Shown here: in pieces, positions 8,486 to 18,629 of the stretch
Position numbering within the stretch: the stretch's first letter is position 1
Layout: every line of letters begins with the position of its first letter
Notes under the pieces: generated by a model
What the model was told of the DNA's origin: nothing
The model's database searches: none
Seen by the model: only the letters and a program-made list of their open reading frames with translations
Origin: Acetobacter musti
GTDB taxonomy: Bacteria > Pseudomonadota > Alphaproteobacteria > Acetobacterales > Acetobacteraceae
NCBI RefSeq assembly: GCF_011516835.1
Contig: NZ_WOTB01000004.1
Location: forward strand, 124,001-188,000
Direction of reading: 5' to 3'
Length of the DNA: 64,000 nucleotides
Program-made: the position numbers and the translations under genes

Positions 8486-10309
8486 ATGGAAATCCGCAAT
8501 ATCGCCATTATCGCTCACGTCGATCATGGCAAGACCACGCTCGTTGATGAACTTCTCAAACAGTCCGGCTCCTTTCACGAGCACCAGCAGGTCTCTGAGC
8601 GCGCGATGGACAGCAACGATCTTGAAAAAGAACGTGGCATCACCATCCTCGCCAAGTGCACTTCCGTGGTCTGGAAAGATACGCGGATCAACATCATTGA
8701 CACCCCGGGCCATGCTGACTTCGGTGGTGAGGTTGAGCGCATCCTGAGCATGGTGGACGGTGCGATCGTGCTGGTCGACGCGGCCGAAGGTGCACTGCCG
8801 CAAACGAAGTTCGTGGTCGGCAAGGCGCTGGCCCGTGGCCTGAAGCCGATCGTTGTGGTGAACAAGGTCGATCGTGGCGATGCCCGGCCTGATGAGGTTC
8901 ACACCGAGATCTTCGACCTGTTCGCCTCTCTGGGCGCGAATGATGAGCAGCTCGACTTCCCGATGCTCTTCGCATCCGGTCGTCAGGGCTGGGCCGACAC
9001 GGAACTGGACGGACCCCGCAAGGATCTGTCCCCGATGTTCGACCTGATCCTGAGCCACGTGCCGCCGCCGGCTCTCGACAAGGACAAACCGTTCGCGATG
9101 GTCGCGACGATCCTCGAATACGACAACTTCCTCGGCCGTGTGCTGACAGGTCGCGTTGAGCAGGGTCGTGCGAAGGTCAATATGCCGGTGCGTGCGATCC
9201 GTCAGGATGGAACGATCGTTGAGACCGGACGCCTGACCAAGCTGCTGTCTTTCCGTGGTCTTGAGCGGGTGCCGGTTGATGAGGTCGAGGCCGGCGATAT
9301 CGTCGCGGTTGCGGGTCTTTCCGACACCACCATTCCTGACACGATCGCCTCTCCGGAAGTCACCGGGCCGCTCCCCGCCATTCCGGTTGATCCACCAACT
9401 CTGTCGATGACCTTCCGCCTGAATGATGGTCCGCTTGGCGGCCGTGAAGGCAAGAAAGTCACGTCCCGGCAGATCCGTGACCGTCTGTTCAAGGAGACGG
9501 AAGGCAACGTTGCCATTCGCGTCACCGACAGTCCGGAAAGCGAGGCGTTTGAAGTCGCCGGTCGTGGTGAGCTTCAGCTGGGCGTTCTGATCGAGACCAT
9601 GCGTCGCGAGGGTTTTGAGCTGACGATTGGCCGTCCCCGGGTTCTGTTCCGTGAGAACGAAGAAACCGGCGAGCGTGAGGAGCCTTACGAAGAGGTTCTG
9701 ATCGATGTTGACGAGCCGTATTCGGGCGTTGTGGTTGAGAAGATGTCCCTGCGTAAGGGCCAGATGCAGGACATGCGGCCTTCAGGCGGCGATAAGGTGC
9801 GTCTGACCTTCCTGATCCCCTCACGCGGTCTGATCGGCTATCACGGCGAGTTCCTGACCGATACGCGCGGCACAGGCATCATGAACCGTCTGTTCGCAGG
9901 GTATCAGCCTTATGCCGGTCCGATCGAAGGGCGCCGGAACGGCTCCCTGATCTCGTCGGAAGACGGTGTGACGACGCAGTATTCTCTGTATTCGCTGCAG
10001 GATCGCGGCACGCTGTTCCTGGGCGCTGGCGAGAAAGTTTATGTCGGCATGATCATCGGTGAGCATTCGCGCGAGAATGATCTTGAAGTGAACTGTGTCC
10101 GTGAAAAGAAGCTCACCAACATCCGGGCGGCCGGCAAGGATGAGGCTCTGCTTCTGACCCCGCCGCGCAAAATGAGCCTTGAGCAGGCGATCGCCTATAT
10201 CGAGGATGACGAGCTGGTGGAGGTCACGCCCTCGGCTGTCCGTCTGCGGAAGCGTTATCTTGATCCGCATGAGCGCAAGAAAAACGAGCGTTCATCCAAG
10301 AAAGACTGA
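8486..10309 (+). CDS. typA: Translational GTPase TypA/BipA
   Basis: The 607-residue protein starts [18 protein letters not shown] and holds all GTPase motifs: G1 AHVDHGKT, G2 in [10 protein letters not shown]3 DTPGHADF and G4 NKVD. The EF-G-like domains III and V and the TypA-specific C-terminal domain follow ([18 protein letters not shown], then [17 protein letters not shown] at the end). TypA binds the ribosome and supports 50S assembly and stress growth. The start is at 8486, which matches the family N-terminus; the frame is open for ten more codons upstream but these are not TypA-like. It is a single gene, with no close neighbour on its strand. Confidence 0.97.
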   Translation: MEIRNIAIIAHVDHGKTTLVDELLKQSGSFHEHQQVSERAMDSNDLEKERGITILAKCTSVVWKDTRINIIDTPGHADFGGEVERILSMVDGAIVLVDAAEGALPQTKFVVGKALARGLKPIVVVNKVDRGDARPDEVHTEIFDLFASLGANDEQLDFPMLFASGRQGWADTELDGPRKDLSPMFDLILSHVPPPALDKDKPFAMVATILEYDNFLGRVLTGRVEQGRAKVNMPVRAIRQDGTIVETGRLTKLLSFRGLERVPVDEVEAGDIVAVAGLSDTTIPDTIASPEVTGPLPAIPVDPPTLSMTFRLNDGPLGGREGKKVTSRQIRDRLFKETEGNVAIRVTDSPESEAFEVAGRGELQLGVLIETMRREGFELTIGRPRVLFRENEETGEREEPYEEVLIDVDEPYSGVVVEKMSLRKGQMQDMRPSGGDKVRLTFLIPSRGLIGYHGEFLTDTRGTGIMNRLFAGYQPYAGPIEGRRNGSLISSEDGVTTQYSLYSLQDRGTLFLGAGEKVYVGMIIGEHSRENDLEVNCVREKKLTNIRAAGKDEALLLTPPRKMSLEQAIAYIEDDELVEVTPSAVRLRKRYLDPHERKKNERSSKKD

Positions 10310-10539
10310 GCTGACTATTTGCGGGGCGCGCCATGTCAGGCGCGTCCTGTCTGTGTTTCCGGAATTTCGCGCCGCTTTCAGCTTTGCCGGAGCCGCGCCC
10401 GCATTTCCGTTCTGCGGAGTGCTCTTTCACACTGCTGACATTCTTACGGGAACGTGAACGCGTGCTTTGCGTTCGTTCCTCGCAGGATATTTGTGTGAGC
10501 TTTGTTTTTTCCGTCCCGAAAACAGGAGAATGACGCGGT

Positions 10540-11712
10540 TTGAGAGGAACTTTTTTTTCTTCGCTTTCGGATATCCGGTCCTGGTTTGGCTGGATGCCAC
10601 CAACTCTCGCTTCGCTGCTCATTCTCTTCATGCTCGGGGCGCTTGCCGCCATCATCAGTGGCTTTATTATCCGGCGGGTTCTGGCACGTATTCCGGGACG
10701 CAGATCAGGGTCACTGATCCGCACCGCAGCCGTTACCCTGCGCCATCCCGTGCAGATCGCCGTTACATCGACGCTCATGATTTTCGCTATTCCGGCTCTT
10801 GATCTTCCGATCCCGATGGCCGGTGGTCTGGCGCATCTGTTTGCCGTGATCCTTGTTCTGGCTTTCGGGCTGGGGCTGATGAAAAGCGCGCGCGTCGGCG
10901 CCACAAGCTATATCTCGCATCTCGATGCCTCAGCCGATGATCGCGAAGAAGATATTCTTGGGCGCAAACACCTGACACAGGTCCGGCTGTTACAGCGGAT
11001 GGCGGAAATCATTATCGGCGTGCTGACGATCGGCGCGGCGCTGATGACGTTTGATCCCGTACGGCAATACGGCCTCAGTCTGCTCGCCTCGGCCGGTGCC
11101 GCGTCGATTATCGTCGGCTTCGCAGCCCGGTCGGTTCTTACCAATCTTATCGCCGGCGCTCAGATTGCGGTTACGCAACCCATCCGCATGGGCGATATGA
11201 TCGCTTTCAACGGGGACTGGACCTGGGTCGAGGAGATCAATTCGACCTATGTGGTGCTGCGTTGCTGGGATAAGCGGCGCAGAATTGTGCCTCTGTCCTA
11301 TTTTCTCGATAATCCTTTTGAGAACTGGACTTACAACTCTGCCGAGCTGGTCGGGGCTGTCTATCTCTACCTCGATTTTCTGGCGCCGATGGACATGATC
11401 CGGACGCGGCTTGCGGAGATCGTTGAGGCCTGTCCGGAATGGAATGGCAAGGATTTCAGCGTACAGGTCGCCGATGCCAGCGAGCGGACCATCATGATTC
11501 GCATTACCGCCGGTGCGCGTACTGCCGTTCGCAGCTGGGATCTGCGCTGTGCGATACGCGAGAGGATCGTGTCCTGGATACGGCAAAACTGCCCGGAAGC
11601 ATTTCCGCAGACACGTTTCTCCGCTCACGCGTCGGAAGAACGTGATCGTCCGTGGGGATACGACGGACCTTCCACGCTCCGGCCGGGGATCGAGGGACGG
11701 CCGGGCCGCTGA
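10540..11712 (+). CDS. MscS-family mechanosensitive channel
   Basis: The 390-residue protein has three to five hydrophobic segments (roughly residues 22-46, 70-86, 90-108, 148-168, 175-215) and the MscS pore and beta domain: ASIIVGFAARSVLTNLIAG, then TQPIRMGDMIAFN and a C-terminal alpha/beta domain. Such channels open under membrane tension and release solutes. The start is problematic. A TTG at 10540 opens this frame, but the good ribosome binding site AGGAG at 10524-10528 serves an ATG at 10530 in another frame, which meets this frame only if the run of eight T at 10551-10558 is misread by one base. An internal ATG at 10594 lacks a site. The start is therefore uncertain. Confidence 0.85.
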   Translation: MRGTFFSSLSDIRSWFGWMPPTLASLLILFMLGALAAIISGFIIRRVLARIPGRRSGSLIRTAAVTLRHPVQIAVTSTLMIFAIPALDLPIPMAGGLAHLFAVILVLAFGLGLMKSARVGATSYISHLDASADDREEDILGRKHLTQVRLLQRMAEIIIGVLTIGAALMTFDPVRQYGLSLLASAGAASIIVGFAARSVLTNLIAGAQIAVTQPIRMGDMIAFNGDWTWVEEINSTYVVLRCWDKRRRIVPLSYFLDNPFENWTYNSAELVGAVYLYLDFLAPMDMIRTRLAEIVEACPEWNGKDFSVQVADASERTIMIRITAGARTAVRSWDLRCAIRERIVSWIRQNCPEAFPQTRFSAHASEERDRPWGYDGPSTLRPGIEGRPGR

Positions 11713-11944
11713 TCCGGCGCTGGCGCCGGAGACACGGATTACCCGCATTGAAAGCCCGTTGTCGCGCTGGTAAGCGTGCGTCATCGGTTTATGTCTTGAG
11801 CTGGGTCCTGAGCTGGCCATTTTTCTGATCGGGTTCGCACGCTCAGGCGGTGATTCCTGGAACCTGTTTACAATGCCGGAGCGAGGCGACACGTTCCGGC
11901 TGCCGTAGTCTCTGAGAAGAGACGCGATCTTGCCGGAGACTCTC

Positions 11945-13054
11945 ATGAGCACAAAGAAACTGCTGATCCTGCCCGGTGACGGCATTGGTCCCGAAGTCAT
12001 GCGCGAAGTCGCACGTGTTGCCGCATGGCTTGGCAGGCGTCGCGGAATTACGTTCGATATTTCCGAGGATCTGGTCGGAGGGACCTCTCTGGCAGAATAT
12101 GGTGTGCCGATCCGTGAGGAGGTCATTCAGAAAGCACGTGAAGCTGATGCCGTGCTGTTCGGTTCGGTGGGTGATCCGAAATGGGCGCATGTCGGGTTCG
12201 ATAAGCGTCCTGAGATCGCGATCCTGAAGCTTCGCCAGGAACTTGGGCTGTTTGCCAATCTGCGTCCGGCGAAGGTGTTCGATGCGCTGGTGGATGCCAG
12301 CACGCTGAAGCCGGATGTCGTGAAAGGTCTCGACATCATGATCGTCCGCGAAACGGTGGGCGGCATTTATTTCGGAGAGCCTCGCGGGATTGAGACACTG
12401 CCGGACGGCCAGCGGCGCGGAATCAATACCGAGGTTTATACAACGCACGAAATCGAGCGTGTCGCGCGTGTCGCTTTTGATCTTGCGCGCAAACGGCAGA
12501 ATTCTGTCTGTTCAGTCGAAAAATGCAATGTGATGGAGAGCGGGCTGCTCTGGAAAGAGGTTGTGACAGACCTTCATGCCCGTGAATACGCTGACGTCAC
12601 TCTGTCGCATATGCTGGCCGATAACTGCGCCATGCAGCTGGTCCGTAATCCGCGACAGTTCGATGTCATCGTGACCGGCAATCTGTTCGGTGACCTGCTG
12701 TCTGATCTGGCCTCAATGCTGACCGGAAGCCTCGGGATGCTGCCTTCCGCGACGCTGGGCGCCGTGCATTCCGATGGGCGTCGCCCGGCGCTGTATGAGC
12801 CGATTCATGGCAGCGCTCCGGATATCGCGGGGCGTGGTATTGCCAATCCGATCGCGCAGATTCTCTCATTCGCGATGCTTTTGCGGTACTCGTTTGGCAT
12901 GCAGGCGGAGTCTGACATGATTGAGAACGCTGTTGCCGCCATGCTGGGGACGGGTCTGCGTACGGCTGACATTATGAGCGAGGGTATGGCGCGAGTCGGC
13001 ACGGATGTAATGGGGGACGCCATTGTCCGTGAGCTGGACAAGCTGCAGGGGTGA
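11945..13054 (+). CDS. leuB: 3-Isopropylmalate dehydrogenase
   Basis: The 369-residue protein begins [18 protein letters not shown] and has the isocitrate/isopropylmalate dehydrogenase signature around [19 protein letters not shown] and the NAD-binding [12 protein letters not shown] block. It oxidatively decarboxylates 3-isopropylmalate to 2-oxoisocaproate in leucine synthesis. The ATG at 11945 is chosen because CGGAGA lies about eight bases upstream; the frame opens at a TTG at 11930. No leuC or leuD is adjacent, and leuA is 50 kb away at the other end of the window, so the leucine genes are dispersed. A GC-rich hairpin lies upstream near 11715. Confidence 0.96.
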   Translation: MSTKKLLILPGDGIGPEVMREVARVAAWLGRRRGITFDISEDLVGGTSLAEYGVPIREEVIQKAREADAVLFGSVGDPKWAHVGFDKRPEIAILKLRQELGLFANLRPAKVFDALVDASTLKPDVVKGLDIMIVRETVGGIYFGEPRGIETLPDGQRRGINTEVYTTHEIERVARVAFDLARKRQNSVCSVEKCNVMESGLLWKEVVTDLHAREYADVTLSHMLADNCAMQLVRNPRQFDVIVTGNLFGDLLSDLASMLTGSLGMLPSATLGAVHSDGRRPALYEPIHGSAPDIAGRGIANPIAQILSFAMLLRYSFGMQAESDMIENAVAAMLGTGLRTADIMSEGMARVGTDVMGDAIVRELDKLQG

Positions 13055-13088
13055 ACGAAAAGTGGGGTTTCCGTCTGTCCGGACGGTA

Positions 13089-13111
13089 ATTTCAGGGGGC
13101 AGTCCTGAAAT
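13089..13111. terminator. Hairpin between convergent leuB and FUSC genes
   Basis: ATTTCAGG and CCTGAAAT form a perfect eight-base stem around a seven-base loop, between the stops of two converging genes. There is no long T-run, so it may be a weak or Rho-assisted terminator. Confidence 0.35.
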
Positions 13112-13185
13112 CAGGTGCAGACCGAAAGTCTGTTCAGTCTGATTTTACAGGACAGGCAGGTTGTCGAAGGTCCGGTGTTTTCGGA

Positions 13186-15423
13186 TTATGAAAAGACCGG
13201 ATCGAGATAGGGGCTGGACGCGTCGAAAAAGAGCCTGTTGGTGGTGAGTTCGGCGGAAATCACCCGCAGACTGGCCAGGGCACGGAGAATTTCGACACGC
13301 TGTGACAGGTTGGTTTCGACCTGTTCCTGGCGCTCCAGAGAAATCACCGCAAGGCGTGTGGCTCTTTCAGTACGGCCGTAATGGCCCCCGTAACGACCGG
13401 TAAACTGCGCCATCCTGGCCAGCATCTGCTGCACGTCATGGGCTGCCGCCGGTGGCAGTTCGGCGCGTGTCAGAATGCCGCGCAGGTTCAGGATCGCAAG
13501 TCCGACCGTCATTCCCGACAGCACGCCGCTGAGATATGCGTCGATGACCGGGCCGCGCCGCCCGGCGACCGTATTCAGCAGCCGGACCATACGCTCGACG
13601 CTGATCCCCACGACATCCCTGGGCAGGGCCGGATGGGGTTTGCGGGCAAGATTACGCAATCCCCGGAGAATCTGCTGCCGCATATCCCAGCGAACGCCGT
13701 CAGGATCAAGTGGCAGAAAAACGCGGTACATCCAGGTGCAGAATGCCATAGCAAGGCAAAGCGGCATGGCGGTGTTAAAAAACAGAATTTCGTCCGTGCG
13801 GCCCTGATTGAGGGGAGCTACGAGGATGGTCAGGAACAGATTGTAGGCGACTGCTCCGAGAATCATCGACGGATTGGCGAATGCCAGACCGCCGATCATC
13901 ATGAACGGCACGAAGGCTGCCGCCAGCATTTCATAGACCGTGACAGCGGGCACCACCCAAAAGGTAATGAGCATGGCGACGGCGGAGACGCACAGGGCGC
14001 CGTGCAGAAAGGCGCGGCTGGCCATGGCGGGTGTTTCGAGGGTTGAAAACAGCGCGCAGACGATACAGACGAACATCACGAAAACAATTCCGTCCGGCCA
14101 TGCCGTGGCAAACCAGAAAACGCCGGCCAGGAATATGGACACGCTGGCCCGCAGGCTGTTGGCGAAGGCGATACGCCAGTCACGCCAGGTGCGCATGGCG
14201 AAATGGAACCGGTCGTGAGGTAACGGATTGCGGCTGGCTTCGAACTGAGTGAGGGCTTCCTGGAGCTGGTCAAGCATATCACCGAGCACGTGGAGCGCCT
14301 GGCCTTCCCGTGTAACGGCGATTTCGGCTGCGGCTTTCACGGGCGGATGTGTGACCATATTCATTTCGATGTCGAGGCAGGTCGCGGCATCGAGACGGCA
14401 ATCGGCGCGCAGGGAGGCGAGTTCGGCCATCAGGCCCGGAAATTCCGGCGGATCCTTCAGACGGTCGGGCAGCGACAGCAGGAAATCGTGACTTCGATCG
14501 GCGACCTTTTGCCACGTTGTTCCGTAACTTGAAGGATCGTCCATCAGGGCCGACAGATCGAGTGCGCGGGAAAACAGAGCGGCTATATCCGAGAGGGCGG
14601 CGCGGGCGTGGTCACCCTCGTGGCCATGCTTACCCATTTCGATTTCCGCGAACTCGATCTGATCCCCCAGCGAGGCCAGTGAGGCGAGCATCTCCGGTGA
14701 GTTTCGGAGCGCCTTCCGGTCGCCTGTCAGAGTCATGGCGAGAGCCTGGGCGGCATTGCCGACGGCATTGATGAAATTGCCCGCGAGACGTTCCCGGGCG
14801 CGTTCGTTCAGGCGGAACTGGAACAGCGAGGACAGGACGGTTTCAATGACGACGCCAAGCGTAATATAGGTCGCGCGCGACATCGCGATCATGAAGATAT
14901 GGTCGGGATCGGCGGAACCGTCCAGCGCGATGATGGCGACGGTGAAGCCGCTCGCCCGCATGCCGTGGATACGATAGTTGGTCATGGTCGCGGGACCGGG
15001 CAGCAGAGTGCCGATAAAGCAGAACGAGCCGATGCAGGTCGCGAGCAGCAGGATGAACAGCAGCGGCTGCTGCGGTGAGATGGCGACAATTCCAATGGCC
15101 GCGAGTGTTCCGACCACCATGCCGAACATATGCCAGCGGGCTTTGGCGAGAGACTTGCCGCGGGAGCCCTGGGCGATCATCCAGACCGTCAGCGCAGCCC
15201 ATTGCGGGCTGCCGAGCTCCCACCACAGAGCAATGCCGAGTGCAATCAGAGAGGCGATGGTGGTACGAAGCGCGTAACCGAAATTGTAGAGATTCGGCGC
15301 GATGAGCCAGCGGACATGCGCAAACAGCCTTGGCAGAAGCGGCGCCGACAGGCCCGTGCGGGCCAGAAAGTTTGTCAGGAGGGCCGTGAAGGGCCTTTTT
15401 TTGGGGATCGCCCCATCACTCAT
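13186..15423 (-). CDS. FUSC-family inner-membrane protein (aromatic acid/fusaric acid efflux type)
   Basis: The 745-residue product has two hydrophobic blocks of about five to six membrane helices (residues near 50-190 and 420-540), each followed by a long cytoplasmic region. This is the AaeB/FUSC architecture. An AALTVWMIAQGSRG segment near residue 80 resembles the FUSC N-terminal core. Relatives export hydroxylated aromatic acids or fusaric acid, usually with a membrane-fusion partner. No AaeA-like partner is adjacent, so it may work alone or with distant genes. The ATG at 15423 is favoured over one at 15429 because GAGG then sits at proper spacing. It lies downstream of apt on the same strand, 162 bases apart. 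Confidence 0.82.
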   Translation of the reverse strand: MSDGAIPKKRPFTALLTNFLARTGLSAPLLPRLFAHVRWLIAPNLYNFGYALRTTIASLIALGIALWWELGSPQWAALTVWMIAQGSRGKSLAKARWHMFGMVVGTLAAIGIVAISPQQPLLFILLLATCIGSFCFIGTLLPGPATMTNYRIHGMRASGFTVAIIALDGSADPDHIFMIAMSRATYITLGVVIETVLSSLFQFRLNERARERLAGNFINAVGNAAQALAMTLTGDRKALRNSPEMLASLASLGDQIEFAEIEMGKHGHEGDHARAALSDIAALFSRALDLSALMDDPSSYGTTWQKVADRSHDFLLSLPDRLKDPPEFPGLMAELASLRADCRLDAATCLDIEMNMVTHPPVKAAAEIAVTREGQALHVLGDMLDQLQEALTQFEASRNPLPHDRFHFAMRTWRDWRIAFANSLRASVSIFLAGVFWFATAWPDGIVFVMFVCIVCALFSTLETPAMASRAFLHGALCVSAVAMLITFWVVPAVTVYEMLAAAFVPFMMIGGLAFANPSMILGAVAYNLFLTILVAPLNQGRTDEILFFNTAMPLCLAMAFCTWMYRVFLPLDPDGVRWDMRQQILRGLRNLARKPHPALPRDVVGISVERMVRLLNTVAGRRGPVIDAYLSGVLSGMTVGLAILNLRGILTRAELPPAAAHDVQQMLARMAQFTGRYGGHYGRTERATRLAVISLERQEQVETNLSQRVEILRALASLRVISAELTTNRLFFDASSPYLDPVFS

Positions 15424-15585
15424 GCCCATGCCTCGTGCATCTGGTGTAAGCAAACATCATGATGCCCGCTTACACCATGCCCGGTTTAACCATGTATTGG
15501 TGAAACGAATAACTCAATTTCCTGAAGAGTGGGAAATAACAGTGGCGACAGTGGTGGATTTTATGATTGTCCGGCCAGCATTGCT

Positions 15586-16110
15586 TTATTCATCGTAGGA
15601 CAGCAGGGCGTGAACGGGAATATCCAGTTTTTCACGTCCTCCGAGCGATGTCAGTTCGACAAGGACTGACGCTCCGACGACTTCGGCTCCGGCTTTGCGC
15701 AGGAGGGCGACGGAGGCGGCGAGCGTACCGCCGGTGGCAAGCAGGTCATCTGTGACGACGACGCGCTGGCCGGGCAGGATGGCATCGGCCTGAATATGCA
15801 GGCTGTCGCTGCCGTATTCCAGCGCATAGGTCAGGGAGATCGTGTCTCCGGGGAGTTTTCCCGGTTTGCGGAGCATGATCAGACCGCAGCCGAGGCGCGT
15901 CGAGAGTGGGGCCGCGGTCAGAAAGCCACGCGATTCGATGGCCGCGAGCTGATCGGGCTGCCATGGTGACACAGCATGCGCCATGCGGGCGGTCGCAAGC
16001 TGCCACGCGTCAGCGTTCCGGAGCAGGGTTGAGATATCGTAGAAAAGAATACCGGGCTTCGGAAAATCCGGGATGCCGCGAATATACTGTCTGAGGTCAA
16101 TGTCCTGCAT
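15586..16110 (-). CDS. apt: Adenine phosphoribosyltransferase
   Basis: The 174-residue protein opens with [20 protein letters not shown], the usual Apt N-terminus, and has the PRPP-binding motif [13 protein letters not shown] near residue 117. Apt converts adenine and PRPP to AMP in purine salvage. Length and order of motifs are standard. It lies between the hybrid histidine kinase (upstream) and the FUSC gene (downstream), all on the minus strand but with gaps over 150 bases, so co-transcription is uncertain. Confidence 0.96.
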   Translation of the reverse strand: MQDIDLRQYIRGIPDFPKPGILFYDISTLLRNADAWQLATARMAHAVSPWQPDQLAAIESRGFLTAAPLSTRLGCGLIMLRKPGKLPGDTISLTYALEYGSDSLHIQADAILPGQRVVVTDDLLATGGTLAASVALLRKAGAEVVGASVLVELTSLGGREKLDIPVHALLSYDE

Positions 16111-16320
16111 GATGCCGTGCCTGAAGCGGGTTGATCGGACAGTCCGCTTCAGGGCCAGAACCGCCCTTAATGCGTGTGAAACAGGAACTGTTTCTCAGGG
16201 GACGGAATGACTGCTGCGGCTGAGGCGCGGACACTAGCTTCTGACAGACTCTCCCGCAACCTTGCGACGGCACCTTATATCCGATGGCCTGAGTGAGGTT
16301 TCCAGCTGCGGAAGCTGCGG

Positions 16321-18564
16321 TCAGGAGGCGACTTTCTCGCCCATGACCGCGGCCACCGCCTTCAGGAAACCTTCGCGGCGAAAGGGTTTTGGCAAAAGGC
16401 GGGCATTTTGGGGCGCTGCTGCGGGACGCGGCATGTCTGCTGTGAAGTCACCGGACATGCAGACAATGCCAAGATCCGGCAGCCGCTCTGCCAGGAGGTG
16501 CGCGAGACGGAAACCATCCAATGGTCCGGGCAGCTGCACGTCGGTGACCAGCAGATCGTAATGATTGCCGGCTTCGGTCACCAGATCGAACGCGGCTTCA
16601 CCGTCAGCCGCCTCACTGACGCGGTAGTCAGCGAGGCCCAGAATGGTCGCCACGATGTCCCGGATGGCCGGATCGTCCTCGACCACCAGCGCCTTGAGAG
16701 CGGTTTTCGCCGCCGGCGCTTCGGCTTTTACGAGCGCTGGCGAGGAGGGAGCGCTGATGCTTGCACGCGGCAGCCAGAGCGTGACCTGAGAGCCGTGTTG
16801 CGGGGCTGACGATACGACGACGCGGCCGCCGGAATGATGGGCGAAACTGACGACCATGGCCATTCCGAGGCCCGTGCCGGCGCCTTCCTCCTTGGTGGTG
16901 AAGAAGGGTTCGAAGAGCTGCTGCAGAATTTCGGGTCCCATGCCGCAGCCGGAGTCGGTGACATCGATCCGGACCCAGGCTCCGGCCGCCAGCGGTGAGC
17001 TGTCGGATGTAACCCGCAATCCCCGGTCATTCTCGACCGGCAGGGTCAGAAGATCCACGCCGGCGGGGAAGGTGACATTCGTGGCCTGGATACGGACCGT
17101 CCCGCCTTTCGGCATGGCGTCGCGCGCATTGATGGCGAGGTTGAGAAGCGCGCTTTCCAGCTGTGCGGGATTGACCTGCACAGGCCAGATTGTGCTGGCG
17201 TCCGCGCATTCGACGGTAATGCGGGGACCGATGACCCGAGCGAGCAGGCCGGCTGTCAGCAGGAAGATATCGGCGGGCCGCACCATATCGGGCGCCGGTC
17301 TGTCGCGGCGCATGAAGGAAAGCAGCTGCCCCGTCAGCGTCTCGGAACGCCGGGCGGCATGAGTTGCGGCGTCAATGCAGCGTTGCCGGCGGGAGGGGTC
17401 CTGCGACTGGTCGGCTTCTGTCGCGAGTTCGAGATTGCCGAGAATGACGGTGAGCAGGTTCTTGAAGTCGTGTGCGATGCCGGCTGTCAGCTGGCCGACG
17501 GCGCGGAGTTTCTGTGCCTCGCCGAGTGCGCGTTCGCTTCGCAGGCGCAGCGTGATGTCGTTGGCTGTCAGCACGAAGCCGCGTCGGTCATCGACATCGA
17601 CGCTGCCGTCCGGGGCGAAAAAGAGCGTGCGGCACAGTTCGAGATCGGCGTCGTTGATGCCCTTGCATTCGGCCACGACAGGCGGCGCTCCTTTTCCGTT
17701 CGAAAGGGCGCGTTCCACGTGGGAGAGGGGTTCGAGCAGGGGGCGTCCGTCGACAATGAGGGCCGCGCTGAGGTCGTCGTATGACAGGCCGGCGCGCAGA
17801 AAACCTTCTTTCAGACCGAGGATGGCGCTGAGCCGGTCATTCCAGTGTCTGAGCTCGCCATCGGTGCTGAATACGGCGACGCCGATCGTCAGGCTGTCCA
17901 GAACGGCGCGAAGCTGAAGGGCCAGATTACGATTTCTCGCCTCGGCCCGGGCGGCTGCGAGTGAGGTCCGGTCCAGAATCCATCCGGCCGTGATCATGAC
18001 GAGGACACCGATGATGATGCCCAGTACGTCGAGCCGTTTCTGCCAGCTCGTGTTTCGCAGCATGTCGGCAAGGCGGCCGGCGCGCTCTTCCGTGTCGGCG
18101 CTGCTCAGCCGCGTGAGGGCCAGGTCGAGATTCCCGAGAACGATATCGGTATCCGCGCGGCGGAGAGCGTCTTCCGGGGCGGTTTTCCAGGAGGCGATCT
18201 GGTCGAAGGCGGTGCGGGCCTGGTCCAGGCTGGGTGTGTTCGTGCGGTTGAGCCGCTCCTGCAGGCGCTCGACAGCCGGGAAGCCGGCGCGGGCATCCGC
18301 GATGCGGTCGATGGAACTGATGAAGCAGGCCCGGTTGTCCGGGTTCCGGGTGGCAAGCCAGGCGAAGTGACATCGCCGCGCTTCGTTGACCGCGCGGTCA
18401 ACAGAGTGAATGAACTGGTCTGATCCGACGCTCTGTCTGTCGATCTGGCCGTGCCGGGCCATTTCGTTCCCCAGCTGCATGGCCAGGGTGCCGAATGTGA
18501 CAATAAGCAGAGCCGCTCCGAGGAGCGCGAGCACATGGGCCCGTTTGGCTGGGTGGCGCGCCAT
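16321..18564 (-). CDS. Hybrid sensor histidine kinase with C-terminal receiver domain
   Basis: The 747-residue protein has membrane helix 1 at residues 10-29, a ~150-residue helical periplasmic region, helix 2 at 179-197, a PAS-like domain at about 215-340, then the kinase. The phosphoacceptor His is residue 365 in GIAHDFKNLL, the N box is LESALLNLAINARDAM near 470-485, and the G boxes are DSGCGMG and GAGTGLGMAMV. A receiver domain occupies about 623-745 with the acceptor Asp near 675 in LVTDVQLPG. This layout resembles orphan hybrid kinases that pass phosphate to a separate Hpt or regulator. No partner regulator is adjacent. The signal is unknown; the periplasmic part contains two cysteines. 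Confidence 0.92.
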   Translation of the reverse strand: MARHPAKRAHVLALLGAALLIVTFGTLAMQLGNEMARHGQIDRQSVGSDQFIHSVDRAVNEARRCHFAWLATRNPDNRACFISSIDRIADARAGFPAVERLQERLNRTNTPSLDQARTAFDQIASWKTAPEDALRRADTDIVLGNLDLALTRLSSADTEERAGRLADMLRNTSWQKRLDVLGIIIGVLVMITAGWILDRTSLAAARAEARNRNLALQLRAVLDSLTIGVAVFSTDGELRHWNDRLSAILGLKEGFLRAGLSYDDLSAALIVDGRPLLEPLSHVERALSNGKGAPPVVAECKGINDADLELCRTLFFAPDGSVDVDDRRGFVLTANDITLRLRSERALGEAQKLRAVGQLTAGIAHDFKNLLTVILGNLELATEADQSQDPSRRQRCIDAATHAARRSETLTGQLLSFMRRDRPAPDMVRPADIFLLTAGLLARVIGPRITVECADASTIWPVQVNPAQLESALLNLAINARDAMPKGGTVRIQATNVTFPAGVDLLTLPVENDRGLRVTSDSSPLAAGAWVRIDVTDSGCGMGPEILQQLFEPFFTTKEEGAGTGLGMAMVVSFAHHSGGRVVVSSAPQHGSQVTLWLPRASISAPSSPALVKAEAPAAKTALKALVVEDDPAIRDIVATILGLADYRVSEAADGEAAFDLVTEAGNHYDLLVTDVQLPGPLDGFRLAHLLAERLPDLGIVCMSGDFTADMPRPAAAPQNARLLPKPFRREGFLKAVAAVMGEKVAS

Positions 18565-18629
18565 CTGTTGTTCCGTCGGTATTCGCGGGACGATACCCTC
18601 GCCATATCGCGGGCGCCGTCAAGTCCTGA

